The position numbers were made by a program, and so were the translations under genes. From contig DASTHS010000219.1 of assembly GCA_035718085.1 (NCBI GenBank), positions 1-15,561 on the forward strand: a stretch of DNA of 15,561 nucleotides, read 5' to 3'. Below are positions 1 through 8,065 of this stretch, piece after piece. The notes beneath the pieces are model-generated. The model worked only from the letters and a program-made list of their open reading frames with translations. It was not told where the DNA came from and ran no database searches. Source of the DNA: DASTHS01 sp035718085. GTDB lineage: Bacteria > Actinomycetota > Acidimicrobiia > Acidimicrobiales > Palsa-688. Numbering within the stretch: the first letter of the stretch is position 1; each line of letters starts with the position of its first letter.

Positions 1-309
1 GTCGAGGCCGCCGAGGGCGGCCACGCTGCGGGCGACCACGTCGCCGGGCGCCCCGGGGGCGGTGAGGTCGCCGGCGACAGCGGCCGCGGCGCGCCCGTCG
101 CGCACCATGGCGTCGAGCACGTCGGCGCCGCGCCCGGCGGCGGCCACCCGGGCGCCGCGGTGGGCGAGGAGGGCGGCGGTGGCGGCGCCGATGCCGCTCG
201 ACGCCCCGGTCACCAGCACCCGGGCGCCCTGCAGCGACCCCGGCTGGCGGCGACGCCCCGTTGCCGGGCGCCGGCCCCGCACAGCCCGGGGGCCGGCGCC
301 GTCGCTCAC
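1..309 (-). CDS. Short-chain dehydrogenase/reductase, N-terminal part (cut by window edge)
   Basis: The first 103 residues of a classical short-chain dehydrogenase are visible; the gene continues beyond base 1. The Rossmann fold opens with the strand ARVLVTG followed by the cofactor-binding motif TGASSGIG at about residues 35-42. A second strand (ARVAAAGR) and an acidic GDLT segment typical of the adenine-binding region follow. The catalytic Ser/Tyr/Lys lie outside the window. The chosen GTG start overlaps the hpnH stop by GTGA. It gives an Arg-rich leader of about 25 residues before the first strand, so the true start could be a little later. The motif is of the classical type, not the extended TGxxGxxG type of the hopanoid-associated sugar epimerase HpnA. 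As last visible gene of the hopanoid operon it could reduce or oxidise a hopanoid side chain, but that is inferred from position only. Confidence 0.85.
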   Translation of the reverse strand, partial: MSDGAGPRAVRGRRPATGRRRQPGSLQGARVLVTGASSGIGAATAALLAHRGARVAAAGRGADVLDAMVRDGRAAAAVAGDLTAPGAPGDVVARSVAALGGLD

Positions 310-1310
310 GCCGAGACGGCGGCCCGGATCGACTGGCGCAGCGAGCCGGTGGTGGCGAGCACCGCGCTCGGCTCGTAGCCGCAGTGGGCCATGCAGTTGG
401 CGCAGCGGGGGTCCTTGCCGCGGCCGTAGCGGTCCCAGTCGGTGGTCTCGATGAGCTCCCTGTAGGTCTCGGTGTAGCCGTCCGACATCAAGTAGCACGG
501 CTTCTGCCACCCGAACACCGAGTAGCTGGGGATGCCCCACGGCGTGCACTGGAAGTCGACCTTGCCCTCGAGGAAGTCGAGGAACAGGGGGCTGTGGTTC
601 AGGCGCCACTTCTTGCGCTTGCCGTCGGCGAAGGCGTCGGCGAACAGCTGCGTCGAGCGGGACGTCGACAAGAAGTTCACCTGGTCGGGTGCCTTCTCGT
701 AGGCGTAGCCGGGCGAGATCATCATCTGGTCGACGCCGAGGTCGTCGTTGAGGTAGTCGAGCACCTCGCGGACGGTCTGGGGGGAGTCGGTGTTGAAGAA
801 CGTCGTGTTGGTGTTGACCTTGAAGCCGAGCTCCTTGGCCTTCTTGATGGCGGCCACGGCCTTGTCGAAGGTGCCCTCGCGGCTCACCGACTCGTCGTGG
901 CGCTCGCGCAGACCGTCGATGTGCACCACCCAGGCGAAGCGGGGGTCGGGGGTGAACTTCTCGAGCTTCCGCTCGAGGAGCAGGGCGTTGGTGCAGAGGT
1001 AGACCCACTTCTTGCGGGCGAGCAGCTCCCGGACGATCTCGTCGATCTGGGGGTGCAGCAGGGGCTCACCGCCGGCGATCGACACCATGGGGGCGCCGCT
1101 CTCCTCGATGGCGCCGACGGCCTGCTCCACGGTGAGCCGCTTGCGCAGGATGTCGGTGGGGAACTGGATCTTGCCGCACCCGTTGCACGACAGGTTGCAG
1201 GCGAAGAGCGGCTCGAGCTCCACGATGAGCGGGTACTTGTCGCGGCGGGCGAGCTTGTTGCGGGCGATGTAGGTGCCCACCTGGATGCTCTGGCGGAAGG
1301 GGATACCCAT
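306..1310 (-). CDS. hpnH: Adenosylhopane synthase HpnH (radical SAM)
   Basis: HpnH joins the 5'-deoxyadenosyl group of S-adenosylmethionine to diploptene, giving adenosylhopane, the first step of side-chain extension. The 334-residue protein has the usual family length. The radical-SAM cluster motif CNLSCNGC (C38, C42, C45) sits in the context LEPLFACNLSCNGCGKIQ, characteristic of HpnH. GGEP at about 80-83 is the SAM-binding motif, and the C-terminal segment CANCMAHCGYEPSAV (C303, C306, C310) is also a family signature. The ATG start is preceded by GGAGGT ten bases upstream. The gene begins 3 bases after the hpnG-ispH stop, and its stop overlaps the start of the dehydrogenase. Both neighbours fit: HpnG acts on the product of HpnH. 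Confidence 0.96.
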   Translation of the reverse strand: MGIPFRQSIQVGTYIARNKLARRDKYPLIVELEPLFACNLSCNGCGKIQFPTDILRKRLTVEQAVGAIEESGAPMVSIAGGEPLLHPQIDEIVRELLARKKWVYLCTNALLLERKLEKFTPDPRFAWVVHIDGLRERHDESVSREGTFDKAVAAIKKAKELGFKVNTNTTFFNTDSPQTVREVLDYLNDDLGVDQMMISPGYAYEKAPDQVNFLSTSRSTQLFADAFADGKRKKWRLNHSPLFLDFLEGKVDFQCTPWGIPSYSVFGWQKPCYLMSDGYTETYRELIETTDWDRYGRGKDPRCANCMAHCGYEPSAVLATTGSLRQSIRAAVSA

Positions 1311-1313
1311 GGT

Positions 1314-2819
1314 TCAGCGGACCTCCGGGGGAAGGGGGAATGAGATGGTCTCTGTGTGCACGGTGCGCTCGTCGACGGTCACGGGGCCGAGACCGGCGAG
1401 GGCGGCGACGAAGGCGTCGACGACGCTGCGCGGCGTCGACGCCGCTGCGCTCACCCCGACGGTGGCCGCCCCGGCGAGGGCGTCGAGGTCGAGGTCGGCC
1501 GGGTCGTCGAGCAGGGTGGCCGGCGTGCCGCAGCGGGCCGCCACCTCGACGAGGCGTGCGGCGTTCGACGACGTCGGCGACCCGAGCACGACGACGACGT
1601 CGGCCTCGGCGGCGACGGCGCGCACGGCGTCCTGGCGGTTGGTGGTGGCATAGCAGATGTCGCTGCCGGCGGGGCCGACGAGCGACGGGAACCGGTCGGT
1701 GAGGGCGGCGACCACCGGCGCGGTGTCGTCGGTCGACAGGGTCGTCTGGGTCACGTAGGCGACCCGGTCGGGGTCGGCGACGCGCACGGCGGCGGCGCCG
1801 GCGGCGGAGTCGACGACGTGCACTCGGTCGCCGTGGCCGGTGCTGCCCTCGGTCTCGTCGTGGCCGGGGTGGCCGACGAGCACGATGTCGTAGCCGCGGG
1901 CGTCGAAGCGGCGGATCTCGGTGTGCACCTTGGCCACCAGCGGGCAGGTGGCGTCGACCACCCGGAGCTGGCGGTCGGCGGCCTCGACACGCACCGCTGG
2001 CGCCACGCCGTGGGCCGACAGCACGACCGTGGCCCCGTCTGGCACCTCTGCCAGCTCCCGGACGAAGACGGCCCCCCGCGCCTCGAGGTCGGCGACCACG
2101 TGGGTGTTGTGCACGATCTGGCGGCGCACGTAGACCGGGGCACCGAACCGGTCCAACGCCCGCTCGACGGTCGCGACGGCCCGTTCCACCCCGGCGCACC
2201 AGGAGCGGGGGCCGGCCAGCAGCACCCGGCGTTCGCGCAGGGCGCCGGCCCAGCGCACCAGCACGGGAGCAGCGGCGCGCAGCGACCGGAGGGCGGCGAG
2301 CCCCCCGCGCAGGGTGGCCGGCGACAGCAGCTCGCGGTCGGGGGTGTCGGCGACGGCACGGACCAGCACGGTCGGGGCGCCCCAGCCGGCGCGGAGCAGC
2401 GCGGCGTCCTCCATGGCCACGACGACGGCGCCGCTGCGTTCGGCCAGCGCCCGCCGCGCCGGCCCGCCGCGCACGAGGGTCGCGCTGGCCGCCACGCACC
2501 CGGTGCGCGCCGGGAGGCCAGCGCGTCGGAGGGCGGCGGCGACGGCGACGGCCGCCGGGAGCTCGCCCACGAGCGCCCCGGTGGCGTCGACGACCCGGTC
2601 GGCGACGACCAGGTCGCCGGGCGCCAGGGCGGGGTCGAGCGCGCCGCCGACCCCGGCGATCGCCACGCAGTCGCCCGGCCCGAGCCCGGCGGCGACGGCG
2701 GTCGCCGCCCGCGCAGCGCGGGTGGCACCCGCACCGGTGCGCACGACGCGACACCCCGCGGCGCCGCCGGCGAGGGCGCGCGCCTCGACCCGCAGGGGGG
2801 CGAGCACGGTCAGGGTCAC
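1314..2819 (-). CDS. hpnG-ispH: HpnG-IspH fusion: adenosylhopane nucleosidase/phosphorylase + HMBPP reductase
   Basis: One 501-residue frame carries two enzymes. Residues 1-190 resemble the nucleoside phosphorylase/MTA-SAH nucleosidase fold and match HpnG, which removes adenine from adenosylhopane. Visible are GVGGALDP and PGDLVVAD (about 56-74), AMEDAAL with the ribose-contacting Glu137, and VADTPD with the probable catalytic Asp158. Residues 197-501 are a complete IspH, which reduces HMBPP to IPP and DMAPP with a 4Fe-4S cluster. The three cluster cysteines are C208 (WCAGV), C292 (DATCPLV) and C389 (DICYATTNRQ). Active-site residues H237, H270, H320, E322, the TQTT threonines, SSN at 417-419 and S461 are all present. 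The join falls at about 190-197 with almost no linker. The GTG start overlaps the shc stop by GTGA; an upstream in-frame start would add 50 low-complexity residues inside shc. Because both halves keep their key residues, I expect two active domains. Confidence 0.92.
   Translation of the reverse strand: MTLTVLAPLRVEARALAGGAAGCRVVRTGAGATRAARAATAVAAGLGPGDCVAIAGVGGALDPALAPGDLVVADRVVDATGALVGELPAAVAVAAALRRAGLPARTGCVAASATLVRGGPARRALAERSGAVVVAMEDAALLRAGWGAPTVLVRAVADTPDRELLSPATLRGGLAALRSLRAAAPVLVRWAGALRERRVLLAGPRSWCAGVERAVATVERALDRFGAPVYVRRQIVHNTHVVADLEARGAVFVRELAEVPDGATVVLSAHGVAPAVRVEAADRQLRVVDATCPLVAKVHTEIRRFDARGYDIVLVGHPGHDETEGSTGHGDRVHVVDSAAGAAAVRVADPDRVAYVTQTTLSTDDTAPVVAALTDRFPSLVGPAGSDICYATTNRQDAVRAVAAEADVVVVLGSPTSSNAARLVEVAARCGTPATLLDDPADLDLDALAGAATVGVSAAASTPRSVVDAFVAALAGLGPVTVDERTVHTETISFPLPPEVR
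1321..1326 (-). promoter_or_regulatory. Ribosome binding site of hpnH
   Basis: GGAGGT lies ten bases before the hpnH ATG. It overlaps the last codons of the fusion gene, so hpnH has its own ribosome entry, unlike several of its operon neighbours. Confidence 0.7.
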
Positions 2820-4792
2820 GCCACCGCCCGGACCCAGCGCCCGAGGGCGCTGACGGGGAACACCAGGCGGTAGAGGTGGTAGTTGATGTTGAAGTCCCAC
2901 GGGAAGCCGGTGCCGGTGAACTGCGGCTCGTCCCAGGTGCCGTCGGTCCGCTGGGTGGCGACGAGCCACCCCACCCCCCGGCGGGCGGCCCGCGACCCCG
3001 CCTCACCGGCGGCGACGACGGCCAGCAGCGCCCACGCCGTCTGCGAGGCAGTGGACGGGCCCCGGCCGCGCCACGCCGGGTCGACGTAGGAGCGCATGTC
3101 CTCACCCCACCCGCCGTCGGCGTTCTGGTGGGCCTCCAGCCAGGCGACCGCACGACGGATCCGGGGATCGGCAGGGTCGGCGCCGGCGCGCACCAGGGCG
3201 GGCACGGCCGCCCCCGTGCCGTAGACGAAGTTGGTGCCCCACCGGCCCCACCACGAACCGTCGGCCTCCTGTTGGCCCCACAGCCAGTCGACGGCGCGGC
3301 GCATGGCGTCGGGCGGCACCGCCGGCTCGTCGGCGAGCATCTCCACGACGTGGGCGGTCACGTCGGCGGTCGGGTAGTCGGTGACCTCGCCGAAGTCGCA
3401 GAAGGGCAGCCGTGCCGGCCATCGGCTGTCGTTGTCGACGTCGAAGGCGCCCCAGCCGCCGTCGCGGCACTGCATGCCGAGCGTCCACGCCACCGCCCGG
3501 CGGGCGGCGGCGTCGGCGGCGCTGCCGTCGAAGGGCCGGGCTCCGGCGCGCCGCAGCGCCAGCACGACCTCGGCGGTGTCGTCGGTGTCGGGGTACAGGT
3601 CGTTGGCGAACTCGAACGCCCACCCGCCCGGTGCCAGGTCGGGGCGGCGCACGCTCCAGTCACCGCGCACGGTGATCTCCTCGTCGACCAGCCAGCGGGA
3701 GGCGGCGTCGAGCGCCGGGTCGTCGGGCGCCACGCCGGCGTCGGCGAGGGCGACCACGGCCAGGGCGGTGTCCCACACCGGCGACTGGCACGCCTCGATG
3801 CGCCGGCCACGCTCGTCGTCGAGCACGAAGCCCTCGATCCCCGCCAGCGCCGCCTTCATGACCGGGTGGTCGAGGGCGTAGCCCTGGAGGTGCAGGGCGA
3901 TGACCGAGTAGACGATGGGCGGTTGGATGCCCCCCCAGCAGCCGTCGGCCTCTTGGCGGGCGATGATCCAGCGCTCGGCGGCGGCCAGGCAGGCGGCGCG
4001 CAGGAGCCGGCGGGGCAGGAACCCCTTCGGCAGGCGCTCGTAGCGGTGCAACAGCCAGTCGAGGCCGTGGAAGGCGCGCCCCCAGATGACCAGGCCGTGG
4101 CGGTGGGGGGCCGGAGGGGTGGGCGAGCGCAGCTCGTCGATGGGGAACGGCAGCGCCCGGGCCGGCCGGTGGGCCATGACGACGGTGAGCGCCACGATGG
4201 TCTGGCGGGCCCAGCAGCCGAAGTCGTAGATGTTGAGCGGCGCCGACGGCGGCAGCAGCATGACCTCGGCGGGCAGCACCGGCAGGCGCTCCCAGTCGAA
4301 TGCGCCGACCATGGCCAGCCAGATGCGGGTGAACACCCGGGCTGCGTCGATGCCGCCGTGGGCGCGGGCCCACGCTGACGCGGCCGCCATGTGGGGTGCC
4401 TCGGGCTGGTCGCCCGCCAGGCGCAGGGCGACGTAGGCCTCCACGGTGGCCGACACGTCACCGGGGCCGCCGTGGAAGGTGGCCCAGGGGCCGTCGGGCT
4501 GTTGCTGGGAGCGGATCCACCGGGCGGCGGCGCCGGCCACCTCGGGGGTGAGCGTGCCGAGGAAGTGGCGCAGCAGCACGTCCTCGGCGTCCATGGTGAC
4601 GTTGGTCTCGAGCTCGCCCTTCCACCACCCGTCGGCCGCCTGCAGGCCCCGGAGGTGGGCGACGGCGGCGTCGAGCGCGTAGCGGGCGTCGGCCACCGGG
4701 TCGTCGACCACCGTCGGCCCGGCCAACGGTCGGGTGGGGTCGTCGGGCGGGGGGGCGTCGACCTCGGCTGGTCGGGGCTCGAGGGTGGTCAC
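2816..4792 (-). CDS. shc: Squalene-hopene cyclase
   Basis: The enzyme cyclises squalene to hopene/hopanol at the membrane, the central step of hopanoid synthesis. The 658-residue length is normal. The catalytic DTDDTA motif, containing the DXDD general acid (D402, D404, D405), follows FANDLYP. CQSPVWDTA at 335-343 is the conserved segment also found in the Alicyclobacillus enzyme. Several QW repeats are visible: QEADGCWGG, QCRDGGWGAFD, QQEADGSWWG, QNADGGWGED and QRTDGTWDE. The C-terminus carries GFPWDFNINYHLYRL, typical of the family. The first 30 residues are a Pro/Asp-rich extension. The GTG start overlaps the stop of the polyprenyl synthase by GTGA, and no strong Shine-Dalgarno precedes it, so translation is probably coupled. 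Also called hpnF. Confidence 0.97.
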   Translation of the reverse strand: MTTLEPRPAEVDAPPPDDPTRPLAGPTVVDDPVADARYALDAAVAHLRGLQAADGWWKGELETNVTMDAEDVLLRHFLGTLTPEVAGAAARWIRSQQQPDGPWATFHGGPGDVSATVEAYVALRLAGDQPEAPHMAAASAWARAHGGIDAARVFTRIWLAMVGAFDWERLPVLPAEVMLLPPSAPLNIYDFGCWARQTIVALTVVMAHRPARALPFPIDELRSPTPPAPHRHGLVIWGRAFHGLDWLLHRYERLPKGFLPRRLLRAACLAAAERWIIARQEADGCWGGIQPPIVYSVIALHLQGYALDHPVMKAALAGIEGFVLDDERGRRIEACQSPVWDTALAVVALADAGVAPDDPALDAASRWLVDEEITVRGDWSVRRPDLAPGGWAFEFANDLYPDTDDTAEVVLALRRAGARPFDGSAADAAARRAVAWTLGMQCRDGGWGAFDVDNDSRWPARLPFCDFGEVTDYPTADVTAHVVEMLADEPAVPPDAMRRAVDWLWGQQEADGSWWGRWGTNFVYGTGAAVPALVRAGADPADPRIRRAVAWLEAHQNADGGWGEDMRSYVDPAWRGRGPSTASQTAWALLAVVAAGEAGSRAARRGVGWLVATQRTDGTWDEPQFTGTGFPWDFNINYHLYRLVFPVSALGRWVRAVA

Positions 4793-5856
4793 GATTCCCG
4801 CTCCACGACGTACACGGCGATGTCAGCGAGGGCGCGGTGGGGCACGGGGGACAGGCGGACCCGCTCGAGGGCGCCGAGGGCGGCGTCGAGGTGGGACTTG
4901 GCCCGGGTGCGGGCCCACTCCCGCCCGCCGCACGCCTCGACGAGGTAGGCCGCCCGGTCGACGGCGTCGTCGTCGAGTGGCTCGTCGACCGCCCGGGGGT
5001 CGGCGACGACCAGCGACCGGAGCTCGTCGGCCTCGTCGCCCCCGGCGGCCAGGGCGGCGACCACGGGCAGCGATTTCTTGCGCCGGCGCAGGTCGTTGCC
5101 GGCCGGCTTGCCGGTGCGGGCGGGGTCCCCCCAGATGCCGAGGAGGTCGTCGACGGCCTGGAACGCCAGCCCGAGGTGGGCGCCGAAGTCACGCAGCGCG
5201 CCCACGGTGGCGCCGGGGGCGCCGGCGAGCACCGCACCGATGGAGGAGGCGGCACCGAGGAGGGCACCGGTCTTGGCCGCCGCCATGGCGACGCACTCGT
5301 CGACGCTCACGGTCGCCCGCCGCTCGAAGGCGATGTCGTCGGCCTGCCCGGAGATCATCTCGGCGGTGGCCTCGGCCAGCAGCCGCGTGGCCGCCGCCCC
5401 CGTGGGGCCCACCTCGAGCAGCACCTGCTGGGCGAGCACGGCGAGGGCGTCGCCGGCCACGATCGCCGGCCCGACGCCGAACACCGACCAGACCGTCGGC
5501 CGGTGGTGGCGCTCGAGGTCACCGTCGATGATGTCGTCGTGCACCAGCGAGTAGTTGTGCACCAGCTCGACGGCGACGCCGCCGGGCACCCCCACCTCGG
5601 CGTCGGCCCACGCCGCCTCGGCCGACAGCATGGCCAGCGCCGGGCGGATCATCTTGCCGCCCGGGGCCTCGAGCCGGGCGCCATCGGCATCGGTCCAGCC
5701 CATGTGGTAAGCGGCCATGCGCCGCATGTCGCCGTTCAGGCGCTCGACGGCCGCCTCGAGGGCGGGCACCACCGCAGCGCGTGCCCGGGCGAGCGAGTCG
5801 GGCGGGGGGCGGGTGGCGCCGGGGGCTGCCGCGGGGCGGTCGGGTCGGTCGGTCAC
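4789..5856 (-). CDS. Polyprenyl (probably farnesyl) diphosphate synthase of the hopanoid operon
   Basis: This 355-residue all-helical isoprenyl diphosphate synthase condenses DMAPP with IPP. The first Asp-rich motif is DDIID (D107, D108, D111), preceded by VHNYSLVH. The second is DDLLGIWGD (D236, D237, D244), the actinobacterial variant of DDxxD. GGKMIRPAL near 66-74, the KTGALL segment and RRRKKSLPVV near 257-266 also match. The two residues before the first motif that limit chain length (SLVHDD) do not settle the product. Farnesyl diphosphate is inferred because the gene lies between hpnE and shc, as in the Streptomyces hopanoid cluster (hopD there). The GTG start overlaps the hpnE stop and is preceded by a strong AGGAGG. 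An upstream in-frame extension of about 400 residues is antisense-like low-complexity sequence inside hpnE and was rejected. Confidence 0.94.
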   Translation of the reverse strand: MTDRPDRPAAAPGATRPPPDSLARARAAVVPALEAAVERLNGDMRRMAAYHMGWTDADGARLEAPGGKMIRPALAMLSAEAAWADAEVGVPGGVAVELVHNYSLVHDDIIDGDLERHHRPTVWSVFGVGPAIVAGDALAVLAQQVLLEVGPTGAAATRLLAEATAEMISGQADDIAFERRATVSVDECVAMAAAKTGALLGAASSIGAVLAGAPGATVGALRDFGAHLGLAFQAVDDLLGIWGDPARTGKPAGNDLRRRKKSLPVVAALAAGGDEADELRSLVVADPRAVDEPLDDDAVDRAAYLVEACGGREWARTRAKSHLDAALGALERVRLSPVPHRALADIAVYVVERES

Positions 5857-7208
5857 GCCACCTCCTGGGGGAGCGATCGGGTCGTACCGGTGGCCACGAG
5901 GGCGGCGCGGGCGGCGCGTCGGCCGCTGCGCACGGCGCCCTCCATGGTGGCGGGCCACCCGGTGTCGGTGTAGGCCCCGGCGAGGAAGGTGCGGGGGCTG
6001 GCGGTGGCCGGTCCGGGCCGGAGGCGGCGGCTGCCGGGCCCGGCGCGGAAGGTGGCCGTGCGCTCCTTGGTGACGAACGCGTCGGTGACCGTCGCCAGGC
6101 GGGCGGCGGGCAGCACCCGGCGCAGGGCGGCGGTGACCGCGGCCACCAGGTCGTCGTTGGGGGTGCCGAGGTGCTCGTCGGCTGCCGACAGCGACACGGC
6201 GAGGTATTGCCCGGGCCCACCGGCCCCCGAGCTGGCGGTCCGGTCGAACACCCACTGGGCCATCGGGTCGAGGGTGGCGAACAGGCCGAGCTCGCTGACC
6301 CGCCGGTCGAAGGTCAGGTGGACGTCGACCACCGCAGAGGTCGACAGGCCCTCGACGGGCACCAGGGCGTCGGCGGCGGCCGCCGGCAGCACGGCGCGCG
6401 CCTCGGTGGAGGGCACGGCGACCACGGCGACGTCCGCGTCCACGTCGCCGGCGGTCACGCCGGCGGTGGTCTCCTCGACGCGGCCGATGCGCGCGCCGAG
6501 GCGGACCTCGACCCCCGCCTTGGCCAGGGCGGCAGCGGCGCGCTCGCCGTGCAGCTCGCCGAGGGGGATGCGGGCCCAGCCCACGTCGGCGGCCGCCGCG
6601 TCGCGCAGCAAGCCGGTCTGGAACACCTTGGCGCCCATGGCCGCCGAGCAGGCATCGGCGGGCAGGTTGACCGTGGGCACGGTGATCAGGTCCCAGAGGG
6701 CGGCGACCGCGGCGGTCGACTGGCCGTGGCGGCGCAACCACGAGCCGAACGTCTCGTCGTCGAGGGCGGGGTCGTCGAGGTCCACCGAGCGCAGCGGCAG
6801 GGCGGCCAGCCCGATGCGGGCGCGATCCAGCAGGCGGAGGTGGCCGTAGGCCAGCAGCGCCCGCGCCAGGTGGGCGGGGGCGGGTAGGCCGTCGCGGCGC
6901 AGACGGGCGCGGCGCACCTCGCCGCCGGGCCCGGCGGCGAGCACGGTGAGGTCGAGGCGCGGCTGCAGCTCGACATCGCCGGCGGAGCCGATGCGGTCGA
7001 GGAAGCCGGTGTAGGCGCTGCAGCAGCGGAGGAACACGTGCTGGCCGTTGTCGATGCTGCGGCCGTCGCGCTCGTAGCTCCACGTGAGGCCGCCCAGGCG
7101 GCGGCGCCGCTCGAGCAGCACCACGTCGCAGCCGGCGTCGGCCAGGTCGAGCGCGGCCCCGATGCCGGCGAGGCCGCCGCCGACCACCACGACCCGGGCG
7201 CCGCTCAC
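5853..7208 (-). CDS. hpnE: Hydroxysqualene dehydroxylase HpnE
   Basis: HpnE is an FAD-dependent amine-oxidase-fold enzyme that reduces hydroxysqualene to squalene, the last step of the HpnC-HpnD-HpnE route. The 451-residue protein starts with VVVVGGGLAGIGAALDL, a GxGxxG dinucleotide motif (G10, G12, G15), and Glu33 ends the second strand (VVLLERR). LGGLTWSYERDG and DNGQHVFLRCC follow, as in the family. The C-terminal FAD motif is FLAGAYTDTGWPATMEGAV. The GTG start overlaps the hpnD stop by GTGA. It places the Rossmann strand at residue 4, which is why the longer in-frame extension was rejected. No good Shine-Dalgarno is seen, so translation is likely coupled to hpnD. Confidence 0.95.
   Translation of the reverse strand: MSGARVVVVGGGLAGIGAALDLADAGCDVVLLERRRRLGGLTWSYERDGRSIDNGQHVFLRCCSAYTGFLDRIGSAGDVELQPRLDLTVLAAGPGGEVRRARLRRDGLPAPAHLARALLAYGHLRLLDRARIGLAALPLRSVDLDDPALDDETFGSWLRRHGQSTAAVAALWDLITVPTVNLPADACSAAMGAKVFQTGLLRDAAAADVGWARIPLGELHGERAAAALAKAGVEVRLGARIGRVEETTAGVTAGDVDADVAVVAVPSTEARAVLPAAAADALVPVEGLSTSAVVDVHLTFDRRVSELGLFATLDPMAQWVFDRTASSGAGGPGQYLAVSLSAADEHLGTPNDDLVAAVTAALRRVLPAARLATVTDAFVTKERTATFRAGPGSRRLRPGPATASPRTFLAGAYTDTGWPATMEGAVRSGRRAARAALVATGTTRSLPQEVA
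5861..5866 (-). promoter_or_regulatory. Ribosome binding site of the polyprenyl diphosphate synthase
   Basis: AGGAGG ends four bases before the GTG that overlaps the hpnE stop codon. It supports the short GTG start over longer in-frame alternatives. Confidence 0.75.
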
Positions 7209-8065
7209 GCCCGACCCACGCTGAGGGCCCGCACCGCGACGGCGACCTTCCCCACCGTCGGCAGCGACACGCGGCCGCGGGTCACCGCCAGCGGGTCGGC
7301 GACGATGCGGTCGAGCAGACGCCGGTAGATGCCGGCCATGGCCGCGGTGCACGCCCGGGGTCGCCGGTCGAGCATCGGCAGCAGGCCCAGGCCCCGGTCG
7401 TACCACGCGGCGGCGCGCAGGGCGCTCCAGGAAACCAGGGCGGCCAGGTCGTCGTCGCTGCCGCGCACGTCCGGGCTCACGCCGAAGCGGGCCAGGTCGT
7501 CGGCGGGGAGGTAGACCCGCCCCATCCGGTCGCGGTCTTCGACCACGTCGCGCAGGATGTTGGTCAGCTGCAGGGCCACGCCCAGGTCGTCGGCGAGGGG
7601 GTCGGCGTCCGGGCGGGTGGCCTCGGGCACCCCGTAGACGGCGAGCGACAGACGGCCCACCGTGCCCGCCACCCGGCGGCAGTAGCCCACGAGCTCGTCG
7701 AAGGTGGCGTAGGTCGCGCCCCGCACGTCCATCTCGCAGCCCTCGATCAGCTCGTCGAGGGCCCCCATCGGCAGGTGGTAGCGACGGGCGGCGTCGGCGA
7801 GGGCGACCAGCACCGGGTCGTCGCCGGCCGATGCCGGGTCGTCGGCCAGGGCGATCACCGCCTTGCGGGTGCCGGCCAGGGCCTCGAGCTTCGCCGCCGG
7901 CGGGGCGCCACCGTCACCGATGTCGTCGATGCGGCGGGCCATGGCGTAGAGCGCGCTCATCGCCGCCCGCTGCCCGGGAGCGAGGAGACGGATGCCGTAG
8001 GAGAAGTTCCGCGCCTCGGCCCGAGTGATCTCCTCGCAGCGCCGGTACGCGGCGTCCAGGGTCAC
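7205..8065 (-). CDS. hpnD: Presqualene diphosphate synthase HpnD
   Basis: HpnD condenses two farnesyl diphosphates to presqualene diphosphate. The 286-residue protein is a trans-isoprenyl diphosphate synthase of the squalene/phytoene type. The first DxxxD motif is RRIDDIGD (D47 to D51), preceded by ARNFSYGIRLL, which is typical of HpnD. The second is RDVVED (D173 to D177) in QLTNILRDVVEDRDRMGRVY. These Asp residues hold the Mg2+ ions that bind the diphosphates. The GTG start overlaps the hpnC stop by GTGA; another GTG lies one codon upstream. There is no clear Shine-Dalgarno. The QLTNILRD signature and adjacency to hpnC and hpnE separate it from a carotenoid phytoene synthase. Confidence 0.94.
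   Translation of the reverse strand: MTLDAAYRRCEEITRAEARNFSYGIRLLAPGQRAAMSALYAMARRIDDIGDGGAPPAAKLEALAGTRKAVIALADDPASAGDDPVLVALADAARRYHLPMGALDELIEGCEMDVRGATYATFDELVGYCRRVAGTVGRLSLAVYGVPEATRPDADPLADDLGVALQLTNILRDVVEDRDRMGRVYLPADDLARFGVSPDVRGSDDDLAALVSWSALRAAAWYDRGLGLLPMLDRRPRACTAAMAGIYRRLLDRIVADPLAVTRGRVSLPTVGKVAVAVRALSVGRA

Noticed and set aside
1..309. Assignment of the first gene as HpnA, the hopanoid-associated sugar epimerase
   Set aside because: The nucleotide motif is TGASSGIG of classical short-chain dehydrogenases, not the extended-family TGxxGxxG expected for HpnA.
1066..3153. A 695-codon minus-strand frame across shc, the fusion gene and hpnH
   Set aside because: It is an out-of-frame shadow made almost entirely of Arg, Pro, Gly and Ala, and it conflicts with three well-supported genes.
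261..4378. Long plus-strand open frames opposite hpnH, hpnG-ispH and shc (360 to 505 codons)
   Set aside because: They lie antisense to genes with clear conserved motifs, their translations are low-complexity Gly/Ala/Val/Arg-rich, and no family motif is visible. High GC content leaves such frames open by chance.
4789..7083. Long N-terminal extension of the polyprenyl synthase (764 codons)
   Set aside because: The extra 400 or so residues are Arg/Pro-rich and lie inside hpnE. The GTG at 5856 has AGGAGG and gives a normal-length synthase.
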